This document shows, piece after piece, positions 12,901-27,900 of a stretch of 64,000 nt of DNA. This DNA comes from Heterobilharzia americana (taxonomy: Eukaryota; Platyhelminthes; Trematoda; Strigeidida; Schistosomatidae), in the NCBI GenBank assembly GCA_944470555.2, contig OX104127.1:135922786-135986785 (forward strand). The letters run 5' to 3'. A model generated the notes under the pieces. That model was not told where the DNA came from and made no database searches. It saw only the letters and a program-made list of their open reading frames with translations. Made by a program: the position numbers and the translations under genes. Position 1 is the first letter of the stretch. Each line of letters starts with the position of its first letter.

Positions 12901-15900
12901 AGTCAAGTCAGTGCTTCTATGTGATGGTTGAGAGACTTGGTGCGCTACGAAAAGCAAACTACAGATATTCATCAACAACTGCCTACGCTAGTTACTGAAG
13001 CTCAGATGGCCAGAAATAATAAGCAACAAGGAAATCTGGCCTGCCAACGAACCAACCAAGAAGCTATCGCTCAACAAATATGCAGAAGTGGAGATGGGTT
13101 GAGCGTGCACTAAGAAGACCATTCAGGGACATCACGCACCATGCACTCGAGTGGAACCCAGATGGGAAACGCCGAGTTGGGCGTCCCAGGTGAGGGTGAC
13201 ACGGAGGAGACCGTGAGAAGAAGGAATGAGAGCTTCTGGGTAGTTGTGGAGCCAGGTTGAAAAGATTGCAGAGAACAAAGTGGAATGGAGGTTTGCTACT
13301 GAAGCCCTACGTTTCACTAGGAACCCAAGGGACAAATAATAGTAATGATAGTACCAATATAAACACTCAGAAATCTTCCACACAAAATAGTAAAACAATA
13401 TTACAAAAGTGAAAAAAGGAGGAATTATTGAGTAAACAGAAAATAAGCGACCATGGGATATCCATTAGAAAAGCTCCCATAACCGTTTAAAATATATTCT
13501 TGAAAAACAAAGTGGTTACAACTGGTATCATTACTAAACCTTTACTGATAGCATATCAAACCAGTGATTGTTGTAATGAACTAAGTCCTATCAAAGAATT
13601 TGCGATTCACTAACAGTTGCCTACCCGATAAAACAGCGCTTTCTCACTTTTCTGAAAGCCATAAATTTATTGACTTTCCATTTTTTCCTACCACTTAAGG
13701 AACTAGTGAAACGTGGTTGATATTGAAGCTACTGATATGGAATACATAAGATATGTTCAAGATATCAAAGCCGTATACTCATTATATTACCTCAAAGTTG
13801 CTTAAATAGTCCTGTCACTAAGTGTGAACAATCCTATATAGACAGCAGTGGTCAAGTAGAAGCAATTGCTAATCATTGTCGGTCGAAAAATATCACATCG
13901 GTTAGGTATGCTAACAGGCTTCTTGTTGTGAAATGTTGTACATCTACTATTAAGTAGTCAGCGACGTCGAAACAGTACCGGAATTGGCCCGGATTGGCCT
14001 ACACAAATCTAGCTTTTGCTTTGTACTGAGAAATTTATCACGCGACTACCCCGGTACACTAACTATTCAACTATTTCTTGCACTTCACTATTAATGGTAA
14101 ATCCATCCATGGACTCCTAAATTTCCTACAAACATAGTTGACATCTCAATATTGAAAAGCGAATAATATGCTTGTAAACTTGAATCACCGGGTGATCGAC
14201 TATGCTCTATGTTATTATCATTCTAATGCCAAGTGAGAAAAAAATTTCCACGATGTTGTCCCAAGAATAAATTTGATTGGCTAACGAAATTGAACAACCT
14301 TCTTAAATTCCACTACTGGATCATGACAACAGAAAGCGATGATTGTATTTTGTTGGTGTGACTGACATTTCTTTGGAAATAGTTTTCAAGATATCAATTG
14401 ACTTCATCGACTGGTTATTTCAGAACTTATTCCTGTCTAACATATAGAAAGAAACTTTAATATTGCAATATACAACGATTGTCAGTCTGAAATATATGTG
14501 ATGAAATCCAAGCACTCAGTGGAGAACGAATGTATCAAAAATGTATTTATAACTTAAGTGAAACATTCTGGTTCATGAGTCAGTTTCCTACGTGTGTTGT
14601 ACAGTCTGCAACGTATGATTCTAACCAATATTTTGGATGCAACTGTTTCCACTTCACGTAGACCTTTTATAATGATGGTCTCATTCTAGAGTGATGACAC
14701 GTTTCCAATCTATCTAACCTACTTAAATATTCTAGTTCGCTCTCTGACTAAAGTCTTACCATTATACTACAAGAAGTTTAGAAAATAAGTTGTTTCAGTC
14801 AGGTGTTATTGTCTTACTCTAGATCTCACCTTCCTAAGACCTTTTTCCTAATGTTTATTTGAGATCTTGAATTGTATAAATCAAGTTATTTTACCAAATG
14901 AATGAATTTATCTTTTCAGGTTTGATCGATAAAATTGTTTCTGATTTTTTACAAAACTAGTGTAGAAGTATGTTTACATGACTTACCAGTCTCTTCCTTC
15001 TCAGATTTCAAATGTCTCAATGACGAATGGCAGTTCATTGTACACACTTTTGTTAAAGAGCTGTGTAAAAAATCAATTGTCTCAATAAATAGCCTGATAA
15101 TAATGCCTATAGATATAAAAAGGATTATAAGGAGGTAGAAATGCTTTATTTATAGATCAAAATAAAGCATTTGCAGAAAGAAAAAAAGTAAAATTATTCA
15201 GATAAATTTGATCAGAATGTAATGAATGACATACTTTCTGCTTCAAAATTCGTGAGATTATGCTTAAAAGAGTCTTGTTTTAACTTTCTGAGATGGTGCC
15301 ATCTATCCAAATCAACATAGGACCCACCATTACTGCCTTACGGTCTGAGTTGCCACAGCTCATATCGGTAAATCAAGTAAAAAGGCAGTGAAGTGGAAGA
15401 TGAAGAAAAGATAATTCAGTCAAAAGAAATATAAAGTACTAAAAGAGAGGAATTAAGAGTGAGAAAATGTTGAGGTTCAGTATAATGGTTAATGTGAAGA
15501 TAAAGTGTGCATTCATCTGCGCCACTGACATCTGTTCTGAGCCATATTACAACCACTGGTTTCTTTTGTCTTGCCGACGCCGACCGGCTAGTCTGCATCG
15601 CACTATATGGCTCAAAAAAAAACAGTCAAAGACTTCATACATAGATGCCATGTTTTAATTTGGCTGCCTCTAGCTCTTTTCCATCCTGAACCTAAGATGG
15701 TACACTAACTAATGGATAAATTACAATTAAAACAAACTTCATTTGTAGCCTCAAATTATATTTTGCAACGACCAATAGATAACAAATAAATAATAAATGT
15801 GATAAAATCATTCAAAATCAATCAGGTAAATTTGCATGGGCTAGGTTGTAAGCCATACGTATGATGTGACGACACATGATACTCAACCAGGTTGCTGAGA

Positions 15901-18900
15901 CCGTAGTAGATGACGTGGGATTTAAAGTCAGGACTCATTGTTTGAAAGTCAGTTGCTTAAGCCAACGAGTCCAGTGTCGAAATAGATGCACTGGTGGATC
16001 ACATCAGAAGTCTTTATAATCTAGAAACTGTCAATCGAATAATCAAAGTGTTATCATTCAATGATTCAGTTTTTAGTTCACTACCTCCCGATTTAATGCT
16101 TAAATTTCATATAGAACAAACAGCCTACGAATTCATTCACTTGCTCTGTCTGCACGAAACTGTAATGAAAGTACCGTTCTATTAATGATGGATAGTGGCT
16201 AGCAATGGAATCCAGGACGTGCGTTTCGTCCTATTTGGGACTCACCAGCTGAATGTGCCTGTCTTCCAATGAGAGATGTTGTTCCCACCGGGACTTGAAC
16301 CGCTTCAAATGCCAGAGCATTATCCACTAGGCTACCGAGCCACAATAGTCACTTGAGCGACGGGTATAGTTTTAGATAGGCACAGATAAAGCCAACATAT
16401 AAACTCACACATAAGTCCACTGGTTGAAGTTGCTATACATCACAGTAGCATGCAAAGAACAAAAGGATAGAAAAAGTTGATATCAAACTAGACAAAGATG
16501 TATGGGAATGAGACGAATTTGAAAATGAAGGATGATGAAAATACCAAAGTACCATTCTGTTTATTTTCCTATTTCTCCCCATAATTATCCACTTTCTAGG
16601 ATAAACTGACAAATTAGCTTTTTTGTGTATAATCTTCGCAACATTATATAAATGCTTTTCCTTTTGGAGTTTGAGATCTGTATGTCTTGCTTCAATATCC
16701 GGTTAATTTATACTTCCTTCCTAATAGAAGGCTGTTATAACTGTTGGACATATCACTGAAACAAGAGTCTCTACGGTGATCATTCCAAAAATCAGTGTTA
16801 GTCAAGTAATATGAAGTCTACTATTACCTTATTTTATACTCTATATTCAAGTGAGATATAAGAATATGAACTCGAACCCCAAAAGTTTTAGCAATCCCCT
16901 TGACAACAAGGATATCTTATTGATAAATTCTTACAAACAAAAGACGTAATCCATATGTTTCCAATTTTCTTTAAACATCTACCGTCAAATGTAACTTATT
17001 ATGATGGAAAACGACATTTTGATTTTCATTAATTTATTAATATTTTTCTACAGACTATTTCAAATTGTGAATACTTGTTAACTAAAGCTCGTCAAGCATG
17101 TGAGAATCAATCTGATCTGAGTATTTTAACTGCCGATCTCATAAAGCATAATGGTCTTCTAGAAACCCTTGCATCTAGACTTATCAAACAATCACCGTTC
17201 CCTTCTGAAGCACATATTATTGATTCTTCTCAAGATATGCATACACTGTCTTCACTCAATGATAATCTGGATACAAGTGAGCAGATTACAGAAGCTACAG
17301 ATAATTTAAATGGAAAATCTTTGAAATTATCTGGTACAGTAGACTTGGAATCTTCAGATTTACATCATTACAATGAAGCTAATAAACAGATTGTTATCGG
17401 TTCAGCACGATTACTTAGTCAGGTATGTAATTTCATCTAAAATTTGAGTACTGTTAGTTATTTTCTAAATGTTAAAACTGTATTTTGAGTATTTTGGATG
17501 CGATTACAGCATCATTATGGGATCCATAAGCATGATTCATGTGTGTAAAATAGTTGTATATGAAGTTATCAGTGGCATTAGTTTTACTGAGCTAAATTAC
17601 ATTTAAATCACTTTTTCTGCTAGATACTTCCATCGATTCTACACCTGTAGACATCACTGACTTGCTTTTTCTGTTAGATATGAATCACTGTAAGTTTTAT
17701 TAGATTTCCCTGTTGTATTTGAAACCTGAAAAATAAACTCTTATCATTGAAATGGATATTAAATCTTGGCATATTATGAGATTGCTATAAAAGTAATGTT
17801 TAGACTACTAAAGAAAACAAATTTACTTTCTGGATTACTAATGCCAGAAAGTAAGAGAATTCGGTGATAAAAATAAATAAATATTATGTATGTCTTTAGT
17901 TTCAGCCTATCCTGTCTCCTATCTAACATTTCGGATAGTAACGTATATGCCACTTGGGAGCTTTAAAGCTACCCTATCAACAATTGAAATAACTAATCAG
18001 GTTTCTTGATTTCGTCTGGAATGGCAGATTTTCACAGAATCATCATCATCATCATTATCAACATAGGACCAGGCATTACTGCGTAACGGTCCGAGTTGCC
18101 ACACCTCATATCAGCACATCAAGTAAAAAGGTAGTGAGGTGAAGGATGAAGATAAGTGAATGCAGTCAAAAGAAATATAAAGTACGAGAAGAAAGGAAAG
18201 AGGAGTGACAAAATAGTGAGATTCGGTATAGCGTTGTTAAGATGAGGATAATGTGTATACATCTGCGCCACTGACTTCACAGAATAAAGAAGTCCAATTA
18301 GCTTTCTTAGTTGTTGCTAAGATAACCTTTAAAGTCACTCATGTTTTGAAATGGTGGAGAATATTTGTAGCTCAAAGAAATTGTCTTGGTTGTATTTTGT
18401 TCTCTGAGCTGGGTTGTTTAATCATGGAGCTTTCATCGTTTTGCTAGACGAAATCTTCAGCACTAACTTCAGCATGAAGTGAACTGTCAATATCTCTCCA
18501 TGAGTGATTTAGTAGCTTGCCCTGACGAACTGGTTTGTGATTGGTTTTTTCCTTCGAATGTTGTGTCATTGACTATACAGGTTCTCCTGTTGGCTGTTCC
18601 TTTGCTTGACCTCTGACCTTTCTCTCTTCTATCATTTTTCTCATTGGTTGATAGATTGGGTCTATGTCTATGCATCTATGGATTACTGACTGACCTGAAT
18701 GCCAAGCTTCTAGGAATTCTCTGATATTCTTTGTCTTTCCTCTTTCCGTCCAAAATTTCTACATTGTCAAAATTGAACTCATGTCCATAATTATCCATGT
18801 GCATTGAAATGAGTGATGAAATCTCGTGACGTTTAATAGCCAATTGGTGTTCATGTGGACGAAGGCGAAGAGGGCGACCACTTTGTTCAATGTAGTGTTG

Positions 18901-21900
18901 ACTACAGTTATTGCAGTTGATTTCGTAAATAATATTCGATTTATTTTTTTGGTTGTTTCATCCTTTGGTCGGTATAATAGTGTTTGAAGAGAATTTGTTG
19001 GTTTATGAACCAAACCAATTCCAAGTGGCCTCAGTAATCTTGTCGTGATTTCTGATATATCCTTTATATACGGTAGGATGATGGGTTTCTTGATTTCTGT
19101 CAATGACCTTATAGTTGATGTTGTACAGGATAGGCATCTTCTGATCAAGTTTCGCGGGTAGCCGTTCTTCTTTAGAATAGACATCAAGTAATTTTCTTCG
19201 TTTCTCTGTGAAGTTGTTGTACTTCAGTGTGCTCTCACTCTTCTGAATAAAGTCTGCACGTAACTGATTTTGTGCGTTGTTGGGCTGTTACTACTGTAGT
19301 TGAGTATTTCATCAGTGTGTGTTGACTTTCTGTACACTTGAGTTTCCTGCTTTCCGGTATTTGTCCTATTGACTAAAACATCCAGAAATGGTAGTTGGTT
19401 GTTTGACTCCGTTTCCATTGTGAATTTGATGTCATTGAAAACGTCGTTGATCAAGCTATGAATGTTTTTTATATCATCTTTTTAATGATGATATAAGTAT
19501 CGTCTACATGGCGAATCCAAAATTTTAGTTTAATCACAGGTAGAATGATGGCTTTTAGTCTCTGCACCACTGCTTCTGCAATTAGTCCGGATATCGGTGA
19601 TGCCATAGGAGTTCCTTTCATTTGTTTCTATATCTTGCCATTGAATTGGAAGTATGTTTTCAGGCACAGGTCGATGACTTCCATCAGACTTGAACATTTA
19701 AGTTCTTAAAGGCTTATGTCTTCATTGAGCAGGAGGAACATAGTTTCCTTAACAAATTAGGGTTCCATGGATGTGTATGATGCTGTGACATAGGAGGATA
19801 CCATTAATTCGCCGTTTTCTATATTCATACTTTTGATCTTTTCTAAGAATTCTGTTGGTGATTTGATGGAGCGTCTACACGATTGAACAAGCTGTTTCAG
19901 TTTTCTTGAAAGTTCTCACGATATGATTTATGTTGGAGTTCCTGGAAATGAGACTATTCGTGTTGAGGAATGTTTGGTTTGCGTAGTTTTGGTTCATAAA
20001 CCAACAAATTCTCTTCAAACACTATTATACCGACCAAAGGATGAAACAACCAAAAAAATAAATCGAATATTATTTACGAAATCAACTGCAATAACTGTAG
20101 TCAACACTACATTGAACAAAGTGGTCGCCCTCTTCGCCTTCGTCCACATGAACACCAATTGGCTATTAAACGTCACGAGATTTCATCACTCATTTCAATG
20201 CACATGGATAATTATGGACATGAGTTCAATTTTGACAATGTAGAAATTTTGGACGGAAAGAGGAAAGACAAAGAATATCAGAGAATTCCTAGAAGCTTGG
20301 CATTCAGGTCAGTCAGTAATCCATAGATGCATAGACATAGACCCAATCTATCAACCAATGAGAAAAATGATAGAAGAGAGAAAGGTCAGAGGTTAAGCAA
20401 AGGAACAGCCAACAGGAGAACCTGTATAGTCAATGACACAACATTCGAAGGAAAAAACCAATCACAAACCAGTTCGTCAGGGCAAGCTACTAAATCACTC
20501 ATGGAGAGATATTGACAGTTCACTTCATGCTGAAGTTAGTGCTGAAGATTTCGTCTAGCAAACGATGAAAGCTCCATGATTAAACAACCCAGCTCAGAGA
20601 ACTAAATATAGCCAAGAAGTCACTCATGCCACCTATCGTGTTTGAAATAAATGTACGGATCTTGTGTTTTTAAAAATCTTAGATATTAACTTGTGCACAG
20701 AAACTTGTCATACAATAGGCGTTGGCTATTATTACATCTTTTAATTTCTCACTGTTAGATGAAAGTTTTTATACAATTTTATCCGGATGCAAGTTTTAAA
20801 CGAGGAATAAATTTCACAAAGTACAATTTAGTAAATTCATAAGTTTCAGCATAGTACTTAAGTTGAGTACTTCATATATTTGATGATACATATAATAATA
20901 CAATACAGGAAAAATATAAACATATTTCACACTACGACAATCAATGCGTCTTACCACCACTAAGACGAAAACATTTTGACGGGTTAGTTAGCGTTTAATA
21001 AGGTTGGAGATGTTAAAATTTTATGGATTAACGGTTGATTACATCCTTAAGAATAGAACAGTCAATGAGGGAAAAAGAAATTCAGCATAATGATACAGTT
21101 CGTGGGCTCACAGGATTGTGGAATGAATAAATGGAGCAAGTTAAAAAAGAATATAAGAACAAAGCACAAAAAAGCAATATCGAAAACGATAAATTGTTCG
21201 GATACTTAAACTCACAGTGATTAGAGCTGAAAAGAGTAGTTGACTAACGAAATCATAATTCATTGGAATTGGTGTCAGGATAGATTTAAATTTAACAATT
21301 GAATCTGGAGGTTTGTTTTGTATGTTAGCACTATATCTTGATCTGACATAAGTAAGGAAATGCTGCCCTCTTGATTTCGACGTAGTAGTTGAACGGTAAC
21401 GTACTTGCCGCAAAACTTTATATTACCTGGTTAGATATCTAGCAGTGTCGTGGGTGCGCACTACTGAAGATTCCTGAACTAGAATGAGACAGCTGTCTAG
21501 TGCTCCCAAGTTTTTAGTGGTTCTCCAATTGATTTCAGCTCATGGTCAATACTACCTTGGGATTTAAGCTAGCCAATATCTTCCTGTTCTGGGGATTTTG
21601 TTACCGAAGGCCACTACAATTGTGAGAGTTTCCTTATTTCTCATTGTCCGCTAATAGATAGGCACCTCACATATAAGTTCACTGGTTGAAGCTGCCATAC
21701 TTCACAGTACCATGCAAAGAACAAAGGGATGGAAAAAGGCTGATACGAATTAGACGAAGGTGTATGGGAATGAGACGAATTTGAAAATGAAGGATGGTGA
21801 AAATAGTTAGGTTTTAGATAGCGTCAAAGGGTGAATAAATCTCGGCCATTGTACCTGATTTTCTGCCATTTCACCAGAGGTCCTCAAACACTGATTCCCA

Positions 21901-24900
21901 TCGTCCTGGTGACCCCAACCAAGTAGTCTACAGCTCCTTACATGACTCAGACCAACAATATAAAAACTTCATATTATTGCTTGTGACTTCCCGTCGTTGA
22001 TTATACCGAATACATCGATATCTATTGGCATATGGCCTCCTGAGCAGATACCTCAATATTACTTGTGGTTTCAGCTTGATATTAATGATGGATAGTGGCT
22101 AGTAGGAGAATTCAGGATGCGCGTTTCGTTAGCTGGATGCACCTGCATCTCAGTGAGTGATGTTGTTCCCCACTCGGTCCATCAACGACGATAAGTTACG
22201 AGCAATAACATAATAACTATACTCATCGCACAGACAGCGTCCATCGTGACTCAGTGGCCTGGTGGAAAACGTTCTGTCATTTAAACTGGTTGCTCGTGAG
22301 TCTAAGTCTTAGTGAGAACAACATCACTCATTGGAAGGTAGGCCATCCAGCTGGGGAATCCCAAGTAGGACGAAATACACCCTGGATTCCATTGCTAGCC
22401 ACTATCCATTATTACGATCAGAAGCTTTAAAAACTAGTGCTACTTCTTCGTCTGGCCACCATGAGTCACCTTAGTTGCTGAAGGCTTACAACCTCATGAC
22501 TGACCTGCTTTCTTCACCTAGTACCCCTTAATATTACTATCATGGTAATCCCACCATACGTGAGCAATACCACGAAGACATCTGTAGTCAAAATCATGTA
22601 GTCTCTTCCTATCTTCTACTTTTGATGGCCATGTTCGTAGCCGTGTAACAGGACAGAATGAACCGTAGTACAATTTACTTGCGCTTTAACAGGGATTCAG
22701 ATATTTCACCGTCGCCAGAGATGACACAAGTTGGCAAATGTCAAACAGGTTTTTTATATCTGAGCTGAGATTTCATCATTAACCAACCCGTATGGATCGA
22801 TGAAGCTTCCCATCACTTCAGTGCCTATCGTTAAACTGGAAGTAGTTGCAGACCAGTCCTGGATCATCATCTTACGTTTGACGGATACGAAACATATGCC
22901 AAATGACAGACAGTTTTTTTCCAAGGCATTCAGAAGACCTTACATCTTGTCAGCACTTCAACCTAACAAGACAACATCATCTGGGTACTCTGAGTCGACT
23001 AGATTACCTCCAGGAAGTAGATCAATCTCTGTTAAGTCAAAAGCACCTGAGGTTATGTATGTTAATAAATCTATACAAAATTAAATACGAACGGTGGTAT
23101 CGGACACTTCCAGTTGTCGTTAATTCAGATGCTAACTCTCCATGTTATCTGGTGACAAGCATCCTCTGCATCTGCACCTCTCTCCATGTCTGCGTCTGGG
23201 ACAAGAAGAAAATGTATTAAACTCTATGCACGCACAACTACATGCAAAAATTCAACCATACCCTATTTAGCTTGTGTATTGTGTGAAGAAAATCTTGTTA
23301 GACATAGTTTTATCAGTCAGCTATGTTATAGCAAATAGTTATCATGTCCCTGAAGTCATTAAACGTTTCAATAACCCTGTTATTCGCAATTCTTTGTTAT
23401 ATGTTGTCAAACCAAACTATTGTTAATGCTTTAAAAATGTCGTACTATGGGTAAATTGATGTAATAACACACGCTGAGAATTCTGTACTGTAAACATAAC
23501 TATGGTGCGGAATAAAGCAAATATGTTATTATTATTTACACAGCTGTGTGATTTTGATTAGAGAGTCTTGATCAAGGTTATAAACTTGCTCAGTTCTTCC
23601 TTCGGAGTCCGACACTGCCCAACACCTCACGGTCGACGGAGTTGAATACCAGCGTCTGGTCAACGAACAAGGCATATCAGTCGCCGATAAGGACCCTGTG
23701 TTCCTGGACCTGTCTGAGAGTAAAAATATGATCGATGTATCCCCGCCAGGTCTGAAACCTGGCTCGTTTTCTCGAGTTTGCTGATCTCTTGCTTCGGTTA
23801 GGCGTCGGATAACTATGGGGCCCTGGATCTTGAACACGATACTAGTCCAACTGACTCCCCTATGACTGTCACGAGAAGACTTCTCTTCCTTCTTATAGAC
23901 TGAAATGATCAGTGAAGTAGACCATGAGACTACTTCTAATTCCCACACGTTGCCTAGTATATTCATTACTGTATTGACTATTTTCCTACCTCCTTCCTTG
24001 AAAACGTCGGGTGGCAAACGGTCAGGTCCTACCACTTTGCGTCGTTTTAGGTTCGAAACAGCCTTCTCATTTTTATGGACAGTCGGTCAGCCGATATCTG
24101 CATCCCATTCAAGTTCAGGCAGGATTATGAGCAACTGAAGCGTTACTTCAACGTGTTCCGCACAATGTTCTAGCCACGTATCCTGAGAAGTTATCAGCGT
24201 CACATCCTTTTCGGTGATTGTTTGACTAAACATTGTCTTCTTGTCGATATCCTTAATAAGCCCAAATGGTTGCCATATATTTTCTAGCGCTGATGCCTTC
24301 TCCACCTCTAACCATTCCACCACCCACCACTGCTGGCTATAATTGCGAAGACTCTTGGTTAATCTATGTTTGAGTCTCTTTCGCCCTTCATTGCTGTCAG
24401 AGCCAGCTGGAATCAGTCTTCTCGCACCAATCAGTTCTGATAACTCCGCAGAACCCCACTGACGTTTGCTAACCTTCGGACGTAGGTTACCGACCGTCTT
24501 CATCACGCCAAGTTTCCTCAGGATCAGCATTGGTGTCACGTCAGATAAATGCTTACCTATGTCCTCCATAAATACGTACTTGACGTCTTCATCGTCCAAT
24601 GGAGCATAGATGTGCCTTACTATCACCAGTTTCCTGGCACGAGTAGGGCGCATAAATACACGAACCTGTACTAACGCGTAATCGGAGCCCAAACAGGTAC
24701 TGCAGAAAGAGCGGCAATCCTCCAACTACGGCTAACAGCAGTGTGATCTATGTATTTCCATCTTTGTTTTGATGTCGACGAACCCAATATGAAATTAGCA
24801 CTGGCCAGAAAAAAGTTATTGTCAGAACAAAATTGCAACAGACGATCACAGTTGTCGGTTCGTTAGCATTGGATTCTGTAAATACCTTCAGGTGCCTTTC

Positions 24901-27900
24901 TGACTTGCTCAGCTTCCTTACTTGAACGTCAAGGTCACCTGCTATATTTGGAAGTTTCGCTTTCTACAACAAAATTGACAGCTCATGGAATTCATCCTTT
25001 GCTTCATCTGAACTGCAGTCGGTGGATGCGTAGGTGGAGATTATGAACATACAACCTCTGGTCTCACGATCTTCCCTACTTCTTACAGATCCATTCAGTC
25101 GAATATCACACAGACGGCTAATGACTAGTATCCAGTCGAAAAGCACACTTTCTGTTTTACAGCTCAATGCTATGCCTACATCAATGAGTGCTAGCCATTA
25201 GGTCCAGGGAGACTCGTAAGGTGGATTGTAAAAATTCACTACAATAGCCAGTTGAGATCTAATTAATGGCGACACTCAGGCAGTTGACACTTCCTGGCTG
25301 CCCATACCTGAAACAGGAAAAGATTCATTTGACCGCAGAGCCTATGGGACATATGTTTGAGGCTTCTGCACACAGTTGTTTGAGGATTGTTGATTCATGG
25401 TTTGATTGTTCTATCACCAGATAGGAAAAAACCATACCGGTGGCACCAAAAAACCACAGGGCGGGGAGGAATGTTTTTTTGGGCCAACCTTTTCTAACCC
25501 TTGCTTCCCACTGGGAAGGCACCTTCAGCATGGTAAAGCTGGTTATCCTCGAGAAGTAGCTTCCTACTGTCACACCTCATCTCACCAACATAAGGACTTC
25601 ACCACCAGACTCCCGTCATAGCTTAGCCATCTACACTATAACAGTAACTACCCTTCGTCTTACTGCTATCCAACAGGTCTTTTGGTATGGCAGGACCCTG
25701 AAGGAACAATCATTCCAGCCAGTGTAGCTGGTCGCTTCATTGTGATATCCAAACTCGACCACCACGTCTAGGTGACAGCTTTCGGTTGGTATCTAACTAG
25801 CTCACTTATTCGTTGTATTTTTTCCCCTGAATTATGCATTTTGGCATCATCTCTGGCAATTATTGTTTGCCAAGAATGTTCTAATTAATGGCGTACGAAC
25901 TTGAAATCTTAACATGCCTTGTCTTAATTGCCATTCGTGTTACTTCCAATCTTATTGTGCACTTGCACGCCGACTGATTTCTTGTTGACAAACTCAAGTT
26001 TGTTAAGTTCCCATTATAATCTAGTAGTTAATTTCATAGGATGTAGGCATCTCAAGAGAATCTGACGAAATAAACGGACTTCATTTCATAATGTTCAATT
26101 CGCTGTACATGCCCTCTTCAAGTTCATAAGAGGAAATATATACATGAATGCTTCCTTATTGAATTTGCTTGAAATCTCACTTCAATGTAATTTTGATCCG
26201 TGAGTATGTACTCAATCATACGGTTGAATAGTGTGGTATCCGTGTTACCTATATCTTTGCTTTCACAAGCAAATACGAATAGATATACAACTGTGGAGGA
26301 TCAGTGTAGCTCTAAGAAATACAAATTGTGCAGCACAGTAACTTCGTCTTATGTCGTAATTTATCTAGCTTGTGTATAAATATCTGGTACACATCGTTTC
26401 CTGCAAACAGAAATCCAGCACATACAGAATTTTATAGGTCGATAAAGGCAGTTCCTTTGTCTTATTTGATTTTTCACTAATTGTCAGTGAATGAATATCC
26501 ATCCTCAGATTGGGCGCCTATCAAACTATGTAAGGGCTCATTGGGATTTTTCATCAGAACTAGTGGTGTCCGGCAGGGATTTCAGCTGTCACTATTCCTG
26601 CTTAATTTCGTTATAGATGTATTAATGGACATAACCTCAGGTACCTCTGACTTCATAGGGATTGAAGTAGTCCCTGGAAGCTATCTGGTTGACTGGGAGT
26701 ATGGAGGCGATATTGTTCTGCTAGATGAAGATGATAAAAAAACACAGGGTCTTCTGAACACCTTACGAAGAAATCTGAATATGGCATGCGTTTATCACCT
26801 GTCAAAGTTAAGGTGACGATGCAGGACTGGTCTGCGAATACTTCTAGTTTGGGATAGGAACTGAAGTAGTGGAATGTGTTGACCACTTTTACTACTTGGG
26901 GAGTCGTATCAGCTGGAACGTGGTAGTTGCTGGTGAAATTCAGCTGGGATACAGAAAGCCCGTTTGGTATTAGCCAGCTTGCTTCATCTTTGGGACCGAC
27001 TGACGAGGTATCGGGCTACCTATTGAAGGATGAGTATACTGCTCTGCAGTTCGTTCTGTCCTGTTATATGGCTGTGCGGCATGTCGTTAAAAGTAGGAGG
27101 CATGTTGCAGTATCTCCGTAGCGTTGCTCGCGTATGTTGGGATCACTGTGTGAGGTATGTTCAGGTCAGACGAGGGGCACTATGAAAGACAGGCAAGTCC
27201 GTTGATGAGGTTTCGAACTTTCATCGATTAAGATGGCTTGGATATGTGCTATGCATGCCATGCCATCACCTACCTCAACGTGGATCTCTAGGGAAAGAGG
27301 GTTCAGAGTGGCCGTACCAAGACTTGACACCAGTTGATGAAGTCCCTGACTATTGGTCTGAGCCGTGTGGGGAGATGTAGACTACCCGGCTGGAGTTGCT
27401 GAGACGGTAAGAATCAGTGGTTGAGAATTCTTGGTGACATGGCTGGAAATCGGTCACAGTGGTGCAGATGTACCCACTTTTGACGTTTTCTGAAGCTTGA
27501 ATACTTGCATTAACCTTTGTCTTCAAATCGTCTATTCTTTCCTAGAACTTTGTCTACTTTGAAATGTTTTTTCCTATTCACTTGTTCTTTGTATGATACT
27601 GTGAGCTGTGGCAACTTAGACCGATGTACTTATGTGTTAGCTTCGACATTGATTTTTTCTATCTGTTTGACACAAAAGTTTGTTACTGTATAGAATGATG
27701 TTCTAACTAGATTATTTTTATACTCAATCGAAACATGGCGCTCAAAGTCCACTTACTATTGTTTTCATAATGGCTCTTTGTATATGATTATTTCTGTATC
27801 TCCGCTGACCCTTTTCAACAGCATTTTAAAAATCTAATGGTATCATATTCCCTATATTGCATTATAAAATTGATATTAGACTGGCATGGATTGAAGTTAT

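Larger units (their letters stand above)
7456..17053 (+). other. SARM1: SARM1 intron 3
   Basis: This 9.6-kb intron holds dispersed repeats at 7560-7990, 9530-9885, 10024-10460, 15300-15545 and 16188-16545 and the RTE-type copy at 11866-13352. In 8000-9500 and 13360-15290 I see only AT-rich sequence without readable coding. A short fragment ending in 'CAACGAGTCCAGTG' at about 15870-16000 looks like decayed SINE. Confidence 0.6.

Noticed and set aside
18384..18450. A hammerhead in the 3' end of the Penelope-like element (CTGAAGAT...AAAACG)
   Set aside because: CTGAAGA is present, but the intervening hairpin overlaps the GAAA position and no cleavage triplet follows in the right place.
24087..24725. 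A 212-codon minus frame as a host gene
   Set aside because: It lies in order between endonuclease-like and RT segments of a non-LTR element and matches the relic at 33.7 kb.
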